In this document: positions 1 through 7,568 of the stretch, piece after piece | Layout: each line of letters opens with the position of its first letter | Position numbering within the stretch: the stretch's first letter is position 1 | Source: an uncultured Collinsella sp. | Lineage (GTDB): Bacteria > Actinomycetota > Coriobacteriia > Coriobacteriales > Coriobacteriaceae | Reading direction: 5' to 3' | Length of the DNA stretch: 20,815 nt | NCBI GenBank assembly: GCA_900544725.1 | Contig: UQWK01000036.1 | Span: 1 to 20,815, forward strand | Position numbers and translations under genes: made by a program | The notes under the pieces: generated by a model | Seen by the model: only the letters and a program-made list of their open reading frames with translations | Databases searched by the model: none | What the model was told of the DNA's origin: nothing

Positions 1-907
1 CGGTGGCGCAGAGCTTGAGGTAGGCGCGGGTCTCCTCGGTGCCATACTGCGGAGCGACGTTGGAGGCGGTCACGTGTGCCGGGATGTGCTCGAGCAGCGT
101 CGCATCGTCCAGGTAGTCGGCGTTGTGCTCCTTCAGGCCCACACCGTAGCGCTTAGCCATATCGGCAAGCTCGCGAGCGTTCTTGAAGTTGTAGTGGCCA
201 ACCTGCTCCGTCCAGCGGGTAAGCGTGCCGGTCTGGCCGACGATGAAGGTGGGCATGGGGCATCCGCGCCTCTCGAGCTCGGGCTGCAGCTGGGAGATAA
301 ACTCCTCGTACTTGTCGGTAGAGGTCAGACCGCCGTTGGTTTCCTCGGTGCCGACCTCATAGGCGACCTCGGGCAGATTGTGCTCGCGACGATACTGCTC
401 AAGATAGTCGATGAGGTCGATCGTGCGGCGAAGCACCACGTCGAGCGGGATGACCTTACCGATCTGATAGGGATCCTTGGTCGGGTCAACCATCAGCAGG
501 TCGAAGCCGGCCTCCATGTCGGCGACAAAGGACTTGCGAGCGAGCTCCATGGCCTCATCCTCGGGCAGGTGGGCGTTGCGCTCCTCGTCGCGCTGCCACG
601 GACCGCCGTGGTCGCGGCACAGGTAGTACGGACCAGTGTAGCCAACCTCGTCGGCGGCCTTCTTGATGTCGGCAGCAAAGCGCGTCTGGTCCCAGCCGTT
701 CACGTAACCGGCGCCCATCTCGTCCATATCGACCTGGTTGCGGCTGGCGATGAACATGGGCGGGAAGTCCTCGTCGCGGGCAAGCTCGAACACGGCCTGG
801 ATCAGATTGGGGCTCATGGGGCCAATGCCGACCATGGTTGCGTGGTCGCCGCTGTCCTGCAGCTTGAGCATGCCCTGAACGGCCTGGCGGATGGTGAGGT
901 TGGACAT
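1..907 (-). CDS. GatZ/KbaZ-like tagatose-bisphosphate aldolase non-catalytic subunit (C-terminus cut by window edge)
   Basis: Partial gene: 302 residues are visible, and the C-terminus lies beyond the left edge (family length is about 420). It resembles the class II D-tagatose-1,6-bisphosphate aldolase non-catalytic subunits GatZ/KbaZ, cytoplasmic partners that stabilise the catalytic GatY/KbaY subunit. Matching blocks in order are SRNQVD (residues 55-60), CRDHGGPW (97-104, equivalent to GGDHLGP), MVDPTKDP followed by IPLD, EVGTEETNGG (184-193), and KEHNADY (259-265, equivalent to EAHSTDY). The ATG at 907 follows a strong GGAGAAGGAG ribosome site. The gene lies 144 nt downstream of the PTS gene on the same strand and is probably co-transcribed with it. 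It is a divergent family member, so the true substrate (tagatose-, fructose- or another ketose-bisphosphate) cannot be read from the sequence. The family call is fairly firm; the role is inferred. Confidence 0.75.
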   Translation of the reverse strand, partial: MSNLTIRQAVQGMLKLQDSGDHATMVGIGPMSPNLIQAVFELARDEDFPPMFIASRNQVDMDEMGAGYVNGWDQTRFAADIKKAADEVGYTGPYYLCRDHGGPWQRDEERNAHLPEDEAMELARKSFVADMEAGFDLLMVDPTKDPYQIGKVIPLDVVLRRTIDLIDYLEQYRREHNLPEVAYEVGTEETNGGLTSTDKYEEFISQLQPELERRGCPMPTFIVGQTGTLTRWTEQVGHYNFKNARELADMAKRYGVGLKEHNADYLDDATLLEHIPAHVTASNVAPQYGTEETRAYLKLCAT

Positions 908-949
908 TTTGTTCTCCTTCTCCTAAGGATTTTTGACAAAAGTTCCCTG

Positions 950-1036
950 GGGTCCGGGTTCGGACCCTTTCAGTACGGATGGATTTTGTTGTTTGGGGGC
1001 GGTTGCGCGGAGTCAAATCCAGCCCTCCGCGCAACC
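950..1036 (-). repeat. Two intercistronic hairpins between PTS and GatZ-like genes
   Basis: Two inverted repeats fill the gap. The first is GGGTCCG (950-956) with CGGACCC (961-967), loop GGTT. The second is a perfect 12-bp stem, GGTTGCGCGGAG (1001-1012) with CTCCGCGCAACC (1025-1036), loop 12 nt. Neither is followed by a T-run on the minus strand, so they look more like mRNA-processing or stability structures, or a leaky terminator, than a classic intrinsic terminator. Confidence 0.5.
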
Positions 1037-1051
1037 GGAGTCCTTTAAGGT

Positions 1052-2524
1052 TTACTTGGCCTGCTTGTCGAGCTTGGGCTTCATGGCAATCAGGATCGCG
1101 GCGGCGACCACAGAGCCGATCACGATGTCCAGGCAGAACAGCGCGACGTTGTTCGTGGCCAAGGCGACGATAAAGCCACCGTGCGGAACGTAGCAGTCGA
1201 TACCCTGGAAGGCGGCGAGAGCGGCGCCCACGGCAGAGCCGATGCAGATGCCGGGCAGGGTGTGGCCAAGATCCTTGACCGCGAAGGGAATAGCGCCCTC
1301 GGTAATACCGATGCAGCCCATGAACAGTGCGGAGATACCCATCTGACGGTCGGCGTCATCGAACTTGTTCTTGGCGATGAGCGCGGCAAGGCCGCAAGCG
1401 ATCGGGGGAATGGCGACGGCGACGCGGAACATGCCGTTGGGGCCATAGATGCCGGAGGCCATGATGGCCATGGTAAAGGTCGAGGCGGTCTTGTTGATGG
1501 GGCCACCCATATCGAAGGCGGTCATAACGCCGATGACCAGGCCCAGGACGACGGCGGAGCCACCCTGCAGGCTGCCGAGCACGCAGGTGAGCCAGTCCAT
1601 CACAAAGCCAAGCGGCGTGGCCAGGATGTAGATGTAGGCCATGCCCAGGACGAGCGAGGTCAGAATCGGGATGATCAGGATCGGCATGATGGTCTGGATG
1701 GTGTTGTTGACCTTCCAGGTCTTCATCCAGCGGACAAAGTAGCCGCAGATGACGGCCATAATCATGGCGCCCAAGAAACCGGTCGAGACGCTGTTGCCGC
1801 TGGGAGTGACGACGGCGTTGTTGACCAGATAGCCCAGGACAAAGCCGGGGGCCAGTGCAGGCTTGCCGGCCATCGAGTAGGCGATGTAGGCAGCCAGGAC
1901 CGGGATCATCATGGAGATGCCGGCCATGCCGATGGTGTTAAGGCTCACCATCAGCGGGTTGGTGACCTCCATGCCACTGGCGCCGGCGGTGCCGGATGCC
2001 AACGAGAATGCAAGGAACACGCCACCGATAACGACGATGGGGATAAAATAGGAAACGCCGGTATTGAATGCATTGAGCAGCGTCTTACCAGGATCGGCAA
2101 AGATGGACTGCTTGGACGCCGGTATCGGGGCCTGCGGGGCAGCGGAGACGGCCTTCTTCTCTGCCTTGGCCTCGGTCTTGGGCGCGTCAACGGCGCCGCC
2201 CGTCGCCTTGATGATCTCAACAGCCTGATCGATGATCTTCGCCGGATCGGCAATCACGTCGGAAGTGCCGACCTTCAGGAACTTACCCTCGGCCATCTTC
2301 TGCTCAAAGCGATCTTCGTTCTCGACGCCCACGTCAACGGACTCAAGGACCAGGTCGGCGGAATCAACGTCTTCCTGCGTGAGCTCATTCTCGATGCCCA
2401 GACCACCCTGAGCCTCGACCTTGCACTCGATGCCGCGGGCGGCACATTCATCTTGAATCGCCTTCTGGGCCATATACGTGTGGGCGATTCCCACGGTACA
2501 GGCGGCAACGCCTACGATCTTCAT
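1052..2524 (-). CDS. PTS fructose-family transporter, EIIBC
   Basis: Encodes a 490-residue sugar permease of the phosphotransferase system, fructose/mannitol family. It takes up and phosphorylates a ketose-type sugar at the cytoplasmic membrane. The EIIB domain (about 1-104) starts MKIVGVAACTVGIAHTYMA, with the phosphoryl-accepting cysteine at residue 9. An Ala/Lys/Glu-rich linker (about 108-138) leads into a multi-span EIIC domain with the family motifs DMGGPINK and GITEGAIPFA. No EIIA domain is fused, so phosphate must come from a separate EIIA not visible here. The ATG at 2524 was chosen because the B domain begins there and GAGGGA precedes it; an in-frame upstream extension lacks homology. 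The GatZ-like gene follows on the same strand. The exact sugar (fructose, tagatose or other) is unknown. Confidence 0.9.
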   Translation of the reverse strand: MKIVGVAACTVGIAHTYMAQKAIQDECAARGIECKVEAQGGLGIENELTQEDVDSADLVLESVDVGVENEDRFEQKMAEGKFLKVGTSDVIADPAKIIDQAVEIIKATGGAVDAPKTEAKAEKKAVSAAPQAPIPASKQSIFADPGKTLLNAFNTGVSYFIPIVVIGGVFLAFSLASGTAGASGMEVTNPLMVSLNTIGMAGISMMIPVLAAYIAYSMAGKPALAPGFVLGYLVNNAVVTPSGNSVSTGFLGAMIMAVICGYFVRWMKTWKVNNTIQTIMPILIIPILTSLVLGMAYIYILATPLGFVMDWLTCVLGSLQGGSAVVLGLVIGVMTAFDMGGPINKTASTFTMAIMASGIYGPNGMFRVAVAIPPIACGLAALIAKNKFDDADRQMGISALFMGCIGITEGAIPFAVKDLGHTLPGICIGSAVGAALAAFQGIDCYVPHGGFIVALATNNVALFCLDIVIGSVVAAAILIAMKPKLDKQAK

Positions 2525-2694
2525 TGCTTCCCTCTTTTCATAGAGTTGCGTGCGCAAGACACCGTTTGCGGAGGCCTCCGGAGCATCCCCTGCCGTTTGG
2601 ACTTGCTGTCTTTTCGACAAGACCAATATAGGTGCTCACTTTTCTTAATGCCAGCTCATTTCGGTAAACGCGCAGGTCAGAGCGTTGGTTATGC

Positions 2695-2720
2695 TTTTTG
2701 GTTATGCGTTTAACCAAAAA
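2695..2720. promoter_or_regulatory. Candidate LacI-type operator (perfect 10-bp palindrome centred on CG)
   Basis: TTTTTGGTTA (2695-2704) and TAACCAAAAA (2711-2720) are perfect inverted repeats separated by TGCGTT, with the dyad axis between C2707 and G2708. A central CG step is the usual form of LacI/GalR-family operators. The left half is also part of a direct repeat TTGGTTATGC (2685-2694 and 2698-2707). It lies between the PTS operon and the lacI-type gene, so the adjacent regulator is the natural binder; that is inference. Confidence 0.55.
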
Positions 2721-2731
2721 TGAATCCTGCG

Positions 2732-2757
2732 ATTTTACCCTCGATTTAAAAAGTCAA
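2732..2757 (-). promoter_or_regulatory. Weak candidate promoter for the PTS operon
   Basis: On the minus strand TTGACT (2752-2757) and TAAAAT (2732-2737) resemble -35 and -10 boxes, but the spacer is only 14 nt. If used, transcription would start just upstream of the palindrome at 2695-2720, a classic repressor position, giving a leader of about 200 nt. The alternative -10 TATATT at 2625-2630 would give a shorter leader. Confidence 0.25.
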
Positions 2758-2926
2758 GAAGTATTTGATTTTCTCGGTAGACGGCAGAAGCGCATGCCGG
2801 TCACATATTTCGACCCCACCCGTACACCGCATTTGTTGCATACTCATATGGAAGGAAAAGGTCGCTCACCGAAGCGCACCCCTCACCAAGGCTCAAAGTC
2901 ATTATGTTGGAAAATGCTCATCTGTC

Positions 2927-2934
2927 GGAAGGAG
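2927..2934 (+). promoter_or_regulatory. Ribosome binding site deciding a GTG start
   Basis: GGAAGGAG lies 5 nt before GTG at 2940. It favours that codon over an in-frame ATG at 2904, which has no comparable site and would add 12 residues before the conserved DNA-binding domain. Confidence 0.7.
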
Positions 2935-2939
2935 TCGCT

Positions 2940-3950
2940 GTGGCAAAACAGCGCGTCACGATCGCAGACGTCGCTCGCGAGGCGGGAACCTCAACGGCAA
3001 GCGTCTCGTACTACCTCAACGACAAACGAGAAAAGCTTAGCGAAAAGACGCAGGCAAAGATTGCGCGCGTCATCAAGGAGCTCGGATACGTTCCCAACGC
3101 CCAGGCGCAGACACTCACCGGCAAGCAAACCCACGTCATCGCCATCATCATTTTGGATAACACCAACAAGTGGGCAGGGCTTGTCCTCAACGGCATGGAA
3201 CAGGTCATGCTCCCTGCGGGTTATCAGACGGTCGTTTGCACGAGCAACTTCAATCCCGACACCGAGCTCATGTACGTCGAAAAGATGCTCTCGTTGGGCG
3301 TCGACGGCTTTATCATCCAACCCACGGCAAACTTCAAAGCCGTCCACGACCGCATTAGGCGCGCCGGCAAACCAGTCGTCTTCTTCGACGCGGCCATCTA
3401 TAGCCCGGGCACCAGTTGGATCAAAACCAACCTCTACGACGGTGTGTACAACGCCACGCAGGCGCTTCTCGATGCCGGCTACGAAGATTTCTTTTCCATC
3501 GCCGCCAACATGACCGAAATGCGCACCCGCATGGAGCGCTTCCAGGGCTATGCCGAGGCGCTGGCCGCAAACGGGCAGCTCTACAAAGCCATCCCCATCG
3601 ACCACAACAAGCCGTCAATCAGCGAACTCACCGAGTACTTTAAGTACAAGTTCAATCCCGCCAAACGCACGCTTATTTTCGTGCAAAACCAATGGGCACT
3701 CCCCCGCGTCTACAAGGCGCTTCAGCCTATGGCCCATCTGCTTCCGCAGCAGATTGGCCTTTTGGGACTCAACTGCGAGGACTGGACCAATCTCACCACG
3801 CCCACCGTCTCCACCATCATCGAGCCCGTCGACCAGGAAGGCCGCGAGGCGGCCGAAATGTTGCTCGCCCTGCTTGACGGCAGCAGCGAGCCCGGCGAGC
3901 AGCGCATTCTGGAGTGCAAGCTCAACTGGCTCGACTCCACCTCGATCTAG
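2940..3950 (+). CDS. LacI-family transcriptional regulator
   Basis: A 336-residue cytoplasmic DNA-binding regulator. The N-terminal helix-turn-helix covers about residues 6-27 (VTIADVAREAGTSTASVSYY), with a hinge-helix region around 50-58. A periplasmic-binding-protein-like effector domain fills the rest, including GVDGFIIQP and a C-terminal TVSTIIEPVDQEGREAAEMLL block typical of the family. The HTH reads TSTASVSYYLND rather than the common VSxxTVSRVLN, so base recognition may differ from well-studied members. It is divergent from the PTS/GatZ-like operon across a gap with a CG-centred palindrome, which suggests it controls that operon and perhaps itself. The effector is unknown; a sugar phosphate is plausible given the neighbours. 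Confidence 0.9.
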   Translation: MAKQRVTIADVAREAGTSTASVSYYLNDKREKLSEKTQAKIARVIKELGYVPNAQAQTLTGKQTHVIAIIILDNTNKWAGLVLNGMEQVMLPAGYQTVVCTSNFNPDTELMYVEKMLSLGVDGFIIQPTANFKAVHDRIRRAGKPVVFFDAAIYSPGTSWIKTNLYDGVYNATQALLDAGYEDFFSIAANMTEMRTRMERFQGYAEALAANGQLYKAIPIDHNKPSISELTEYFKYKFNPAKRTLIFVQNQWALPRVYKALQPMAHLLPQQIGLLGLNCEDWTNLTTPTVSTIIEPVDQEGREAAEMLLALLDGSSEPGEQRILECKLNWLDSTSI

Positions 3951-3955
3951 GCCGC

Positions 3956-3984
3956 GGGACAAAGTGATCAGGAACGTTTGTCCC
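3956..3984 (+). terminator. Inverted repeat after the lacI-type gene, possible terminator
   Basis: GGGACAAA (3956-3963) and TTTGTCCC (3977-3984) form a perfect 8-bp stem with a 13-nt loop, 6 nt after the stop codon. The following bases (AAATCTTAAG) are not a T-run, so termination is uncertain. Confidence 0.4.
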
Positions 3985-4069
3985 AAATCTTAAGTATTTG
4001 TTCGATGGAACGGCTCGTAGCGGCACCTGCTAGACTGGTAGATTCCCAACCGACTATCCAGGAGCCACA

Positions 4070-5053
4070 ATGTCGCGCAAGTCCGCCTACAAGCAAGTAC
4101 TTTCCATCGGCACCGCCGTGGTGCTGGGATTTGCGCTGTTTACGGGATCGCTCGACGGAGCGCCCAAGTTGTTGTCGCCGCAAAGCGATGAGCAGGCGGC
4201 GGCTCTGGCCGAAAAACAAAACGAGAGTCCCAGCCGCACCGACGACGAGGCAGACCTGGTTGCCCGACTCGAATCGGGAACAGCAGGCTCCTCGGACTCT
4301 CAAAATAGCCAAGACTCTGGCGGTAGCTCCGATTCCGCCGCAACCGACACCGGTGACGACGCTTCCGCAAACAGCGCCGCCACCCCCATCGACGAGGTCG
4401 AAAATCCCGATCTCGACCGCGCCCGCGGTGTTTATCTCAGCAGCATTCCCGACTACGGCGGCAATCCCTACGTTGCCCTGCGCGCCGACAGCACGCACCC
4501 GCTCGGCACGCCGTCATTCACGCTCGATGAATACGAGCGCGCCACCGAAGAGGGCTGCTTTAAGAAGTTCTCCAAGCTCGACAGCTTGGGCCGCACACGC
4601 AAAGCGCTTGCCTGCGTGGGCCCCGAGTCGCTCGGTCAGGGCAAGCGCGGCGACATCTCGCGTATCCACCCAGCCGGATGGCATCAGCAGCGCTACGACT
4701 TTATTCCGGGCCAGAGCCTCTACAACCGCTGCCACCTTATCGCCTGGTCGCTCTGCGGCGAAAACGCCAACCGCAAAAATCTCCTCACCGGCACGCGCTA
4801 TCTCAACGAAACGGGCATGCTGCCGTTTGAAGAGCAGATCCTCGACTATATTCGCGATACGGGTAACCATGTGCTCTACCGCGTCACGCCCATGTATAAC
4901 GAAGAGGAACTTGTCTGCCGTGGCGTACGCCTTGAGGCGCAATCGGTCGAGGACCACGGCCAGACCCTCTGCTTCCACGTGTACTGCTACAACCTGCAGC
5001 CGCATGTGCAGATCGACTATGCCACCGGCCGCAACCAGGCCTCGGGGGACTAG
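4070..5053 (+). CDS. DNA/RNA non-specific endonuclease, membrane-anchored or secreted
   Basis: A 327-residue extracytoplasmic nuclease of the EndA/NucA (beta-beta-alpha metal) type, which would degrade DNA or RNA outside the cell. A hydrophobic segment at about residues 9-27, after basic residues, is a signal peptide or membrane anchor; no lipobox was seen. Residues 35-115 form a low-complexity Ser/Asp/Gly/Ala-rich linker. The nuclease domain follows. Its core YNRCHLIAW (218-226) supplies the catalytic histidine H222, and ENANRKNLLTGTRYLN (231-246) supplies the metal-binding asparagine. The first motif is NRCH rather than the DRGH of the best-known members, a variant I recall from Firmicutes and Actinobacteria homologues. 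The ATG at 4070 follows CAGGAG. The gene is monocistronic and convergent with the EF-G-like gene. Roles could be nutrient scavenging, competition or DNA-uptake processing; none is shown here. Confidence 0.85.
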   Translation: MSRKSAYKQVLSIGTAVVLGFALFTGSLDGAPKLLSPQSDEQAAALAEKQNESPSRTDDEADLVARLESGTAGSSDSQNSQDSGGSSDSAATDTGDDASANSAATPIDEVENPDLDRARGVYLSSIPDYGGNPYVALRADSTHPLGTPSFTLDEYERATEEGCFKKFSKLDSLGRTRKALACVGPESLGQGKRGDISRIHPAGWHQQRYDFIPGQSLYNRCHLIAWSLCGENANRKNLLTGTRYLNETGMLPFEEQILDYIRDTGNHVLYRVTPMYNEEELVCRGVRLEAQSVEDHGQTLCFHVYCYNLQPHVQIDYATGRNQASGD

Positions 5054-5110
5054 GGCCGTCCAAGCTGCCCCCGAACCTAAAATGATCCGTTTTCCTCCGT
5101 CCCCTAGGGA

Positions 5111-5148
5111 TCAAAAAGGGCCGCCCTGGATTGCCCAGAGCGGCCCTT
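5111..5148 (-). terminator. Intrinsic terminator of the EF-G-like gene, in a convergent gap
   Basis: AAGGGCCGCCCTGG (5116-5129) pairs with CCAGAGCGGCCCTT (5135-5148), one mismatch and a 5-nt loop. On the minus strand the stem runs into TTTTTGA, so it best serves the EF-G-like gene; it may also stop the nuclease transcript coming the other way. Confidence 0.8.
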
Positions 5149-5182
5149 ACATCGGCATATATGTTGCAGGCAAAGTCACACG

Positions 5183-7258
5183 TTACTTGGCGCGGCCCTC
5201 CTCATAGCGCTCGACTAGCTTGGCCTGAACGTCATAAGGCACCTGCTCATAGCCGGCGGGCTTCATGGTAAAGTCGCCCGTGCCGCGCGTGATAGAGCGC
5301 AGGCGCGTCGAATAATCCGTCAGCTCGGCCAGCGGCGCCTGGGCAATGACCACGGTATCGCCGCGCTCATCGGTCTCCATACCCGTCACGCGACCACGCG
5401 AGGCCGAGATGTCGCCCATCACGGCGCCGGCGTAGCTCTCGGGGATAGTCACCGTGATTTCCTCGATGGGCTCCAGCACCACCGGGTCGGCATCGGCGCA
5501 TGCCTTGCGCAGGCCGATGCGAGCCGCCGCGCGGAACGCCATCTCGTTGGAGTCGACGCTGTGATACGAACCGTCGTACACGGCCACGCGAATGCCCGTA
5601 AGCGGGTAGCCGGCAATGATGCCGTCCTTCATGGTCTCCTGGACACCCTTGTCCACGGCGGGAATGAGCGAGCGCGGGATACGGCCACCTACGACCTCGT
5701 CCACAAACTCATAGCCATCGCTCGTGCCGTCGGGCCCAATGAGCGGCTCAACGCGCAGCCAGCAGTCGCCATACTGACCGGCACCGCCAGTCTGTTTCTT
5801 GTGGCGGCCCTGAGCACTCGCCGTGCGGCGAATGGTCTCGCGATACGGAATGCGGATCGGCACGCTCTTGGCGGCGACCTTGGTGCGGTCCTCCAGACGG
5901 TTGAGCAGCACCGAAACCTGCGCCTCACCCACAGCGGAGATGATAGTCTGACCCGTCTCCTCGTCACGATCGATGCTCATGGTCGGATCGGCCTTGCAGG
6001 CTTTCTCAATAAACGTGTAGAGCTTCTCTTCGTCGCCACGATTCTCTGCCTCGATGGCGATGCGGTACTGCGAGTTGGGGAACTTAAACGCCGCAGCCTC
6101 GACCTTGCCGGTAATCGAGAGCGTATCGCCCGTCTCGGCCGCCAGCTTGGGCGCCACGATGATATCGCCGGCATAAGCGTGGCCGACCTCGGTCATGTCA
6201 CGGCCGCACATCACATACAGGTGAGCCAGACGATCGCTCTTGCGGGTACGCGCGTTGATCAGCTCAAGGCCCGGCTCAAGCGTGCCCGTCAGCACCTTGA
6301 TAAAGCTGATGCGACCCTGCTGCGGATCGGCCAGGGTCTTAAACACAAACGCCACCGGGCGGTCATCGTCACTCGAGATCTTAAGCGAATCGCCGTCGAT
6401 GAGCGGCATCTCGCCGTAGTCGGTCGGCGCCGGGAAGTACGTGGCGATGTCGTCCATCAGCGAGTTGACGCCCTGCTCCTTGATGCAATCGCCCGCAAAG
6501 ACCGGCACAAAGATGCGCTCGGCGATCGCCTTCGACAGCAGGCCTTCGAGCTCCTCCTGCGTCAGCGTCTCCTCGCCTTCCAGGTACTTCATCATCAGCT
6601 CATCGTCGGCCTCGGCCACCAGCTCGCACAGATGGTCGTGGGCCTCCTCGGCCTGGGCACGATACTCCTCGGGAATCTCCGACTCAACGGCCTCGGCGCC
6701 GTTGCAATGGCGCGCCTTCATGCGCACCAGGTCGATGATACCGTCAAAGTCCTCGCCCTCGCCCCAGGGAAGGGTCACGGCGCCCAGGCGCGTGCCAAAG
6801 CGCTCCTGCAGCAGATCCATTGTGGTCGCAAAGCTGGCCTCGGAGCGCGACAGGCGGTTTACGAACACCGCGCGCGCTAGGCGCAGGTCCTCGGCGGCAT
6901 ACCAGAGCTTAACCGTCGTAGGCTGCGGGCCGGCCTCGGCATCGACCACAAACAGAGCCGTCTCGCAGACGCTCATCGCGGCAAAGGCGTCGCCGATAAA
7001 ATCGGGGTAGCACGGGGCATCGAGCACATTGATGCGCGCGCCCTTCCAGTCGATCGGCGCGATGGTCGTCGAGATGGAGAATGAACGCTTGACCTCTTCG
7101 GGGTCATAGTCGAGCGTGGGCTTGGTGCCGTCGTGTCCGCCCAGGCGGGCGGTCTTGCCGGAAAGGTGGAGCATGGCCTCGGCGAGTGAAGTCTTGCCCA
7201 CCCCACCTTGGCCTACGAGCACCACGTTCCTTACATTACCGGTCTTGGGAGCACCCAT
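5183..7258 (-). CDS. Elongation factor G-like protein with altered GTPase motifs
   Basis: A 691-residue cytoplasmic translational-GTPase-family protein with the full EF-G domain length. The P-loop is GQGGVGKT (16-23) instead of AHIDAGKT. The G3 motif is DAPCYPD (80-86) where EF-G has DTPGHVD, so the conserved Gly and the catalytic His are Cys and Tyr. The G4 motif NKxD is NRLS (134-137), losing the Asp that selects guanine. The domain IV-type block KKQTGGAGQYG and the C-terminal domain V (MGDISASRGRVTGME) are well kept. It therefore belongs with EF-G-like paralogues (the FusA2/EF-G2 type of actinobacteria), not with the essential fusA. The ATG at 7258 follows AAGGAGGTC; an upstream in-frame extension has no homology. 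It is a single-gene unit. A role in ribosome rescue, recycling or stress is possible but not evident from the sequence. Confidence 0.88.
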   Translation of the reverse strand: MGAPKTGNVRNVVLVGQGGVGKTSLAEAMLHLSGKTARLGGHDGTKPTLDYDPEEVKRSFSISTTIAPIDWKGARINVLDAPCYPDFIGDAFAAMSVCETALFVVDAEAGPQPTTVKLWYAAEDLRLARAVFVNRLSRSEASFATTMDLLQERFGTRLGAVTLPWGEGEDFDGIIDLVRMKARHCNGAEAVESEIPEEYRAQAEEAHDHLCELVAEADDELMMKYLEGEETLTQEELEGLLSKAIAERIFVPVFAGDCIKEQGVNSLMDDIATYFPAPTDYGEMPLIDGDSLKISSDDDRPVAFVFKTLADPQQGRISFIKVLTGTLEPGLELINARTRKSDRLAHLYVMCGRDMTEVGHAYAGDIIVAPKLAAETGDTLSITGKVEAAAFKFPNSQYRIAIEAENRGDEEKLYTFIEKACKADPTMSIDRDEETGQTIISAVGEAQVSVLLNRLEDRTKVAAKSVPIRIPYRETIRRTASAQGRHKKQTGGAGQYGDCWLRVEPLIGPDGTSDGYEFVDEVVGGRIPRSLIPAVDKGVQETMKDGIIAGYPLTGIRVAVYDGSYHSVDSNEMAFRAAARIGLRKACADADPVVLEPIEEITVTIPESYAGAVMGDISASRGRVTGMETDERGDTVVIAQAPLAELTDYSTRLRSITRGTGDFTMKPAGYEQVPYDVQAKLVERYEEGRAK

Positions 7259-7568
7259 GATGACCTCCTTGCAGGGCCGCGCGCATTGCGCGACGCCAAC
7301 GGGGAGAGTTCGCGGTCGGTGCCATCCCGGGAGCAGCATGGTCGGCAGCCGAGCCGACTCACCCTCCAAATGTCCTATGCCACCACCCTACCCTCACGGG
7401 TGACTGTCCATGCACACCTTTCGGCGCACGTATGAATACAGGCGGCGAGAGGAAGGAGAACGTGCGCGAGGCGATTATTGGACCCCGCCGATGCAAATAA
7501 AATGCCGCCCCAGACCGTAAGACCTGCGGCGGCTTCGCCTCAATTAATAGCTGAGTAGATAGCTGAGC
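7259..7568. other. Gap between EF-G-like gene and ABC operon end
   Basis: The 310-nt gap holds the ABC-operon terminator (7494-7533) and a GC-rich 5' leader for the EF-G-like gene. A minus-strand TGGACA resembles a -35 box but has no acceptable -10 at normal spacing, so I do not call a promoter. A short inverted repeat (GTCGGC with GCCGAC) lies around 7332-7350. No gene was seen. Confidence 0.5.
7494..7533 (-). terminator. Intrinsic terminator of the amino-acid ABC operon
   Basis: On the minus strand GCCGCCGCAG and CTGGGGCGGC (plus positions 7524-7533 and 7504-7513) form a stem with one internal mismatch and a 10-nt loop, followed by ATTTTATTTG. It lies 35 nt beyond the ATPase stop codon. 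Confidence 0.8.

Larger units (their letters stand above)
2525..2939. other. Intergenic control region between PTS operon and lacI-type gene
   Basis: This 415-nt gap separates two divergently transcribed genes. It is more AT-rich than its neighbours in the 2600-2770 stretch and holds a perfect palindrome at 2695-2720. No convincing open frame with its own ribosome site was found in it. Possible minus-strand -10 elements are TAAAAT (2732-2737) and TATATT (2625-2630); neither has an ideal -35 at standard spacing. Confidence 0.6.

Noticed and set aside
74..1048. Plus-strand frame covering the left edge
   Set aside because: The minus strand there encodes a GatZ/KbaZ-like protein with family motifs and a strong ribosome site; the plus frame has neither.
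1181..2713. Long plus-strand frame antisense to the PTS gene
   Set aside because: Its translation is His/Asp/Gly-rich low-complexity sequence typical of the reverse complement of a GC-rich gene; the opposite strand is a clear EIIBC.
2698..3513. Plus-strand frame starting in the operator region and running into the lacI-type gene in another frame
   Set aside because: Its product is Ser/Arg/Pro-rich nonsense where it overlaps the regulator, and it has no ribosome site.
5561..6880. Plus-strand frame antisense to the EF-G-like gene
   Set aside because: No domain and no ribosome site; explained by codon bias of the EF-G-like gene.
7548..7567. Tandem ATAGCTGAG repeat near the ATPase stop
   Set aside because: Only two short copies 12 nt apart, with no other structure; likely chance.
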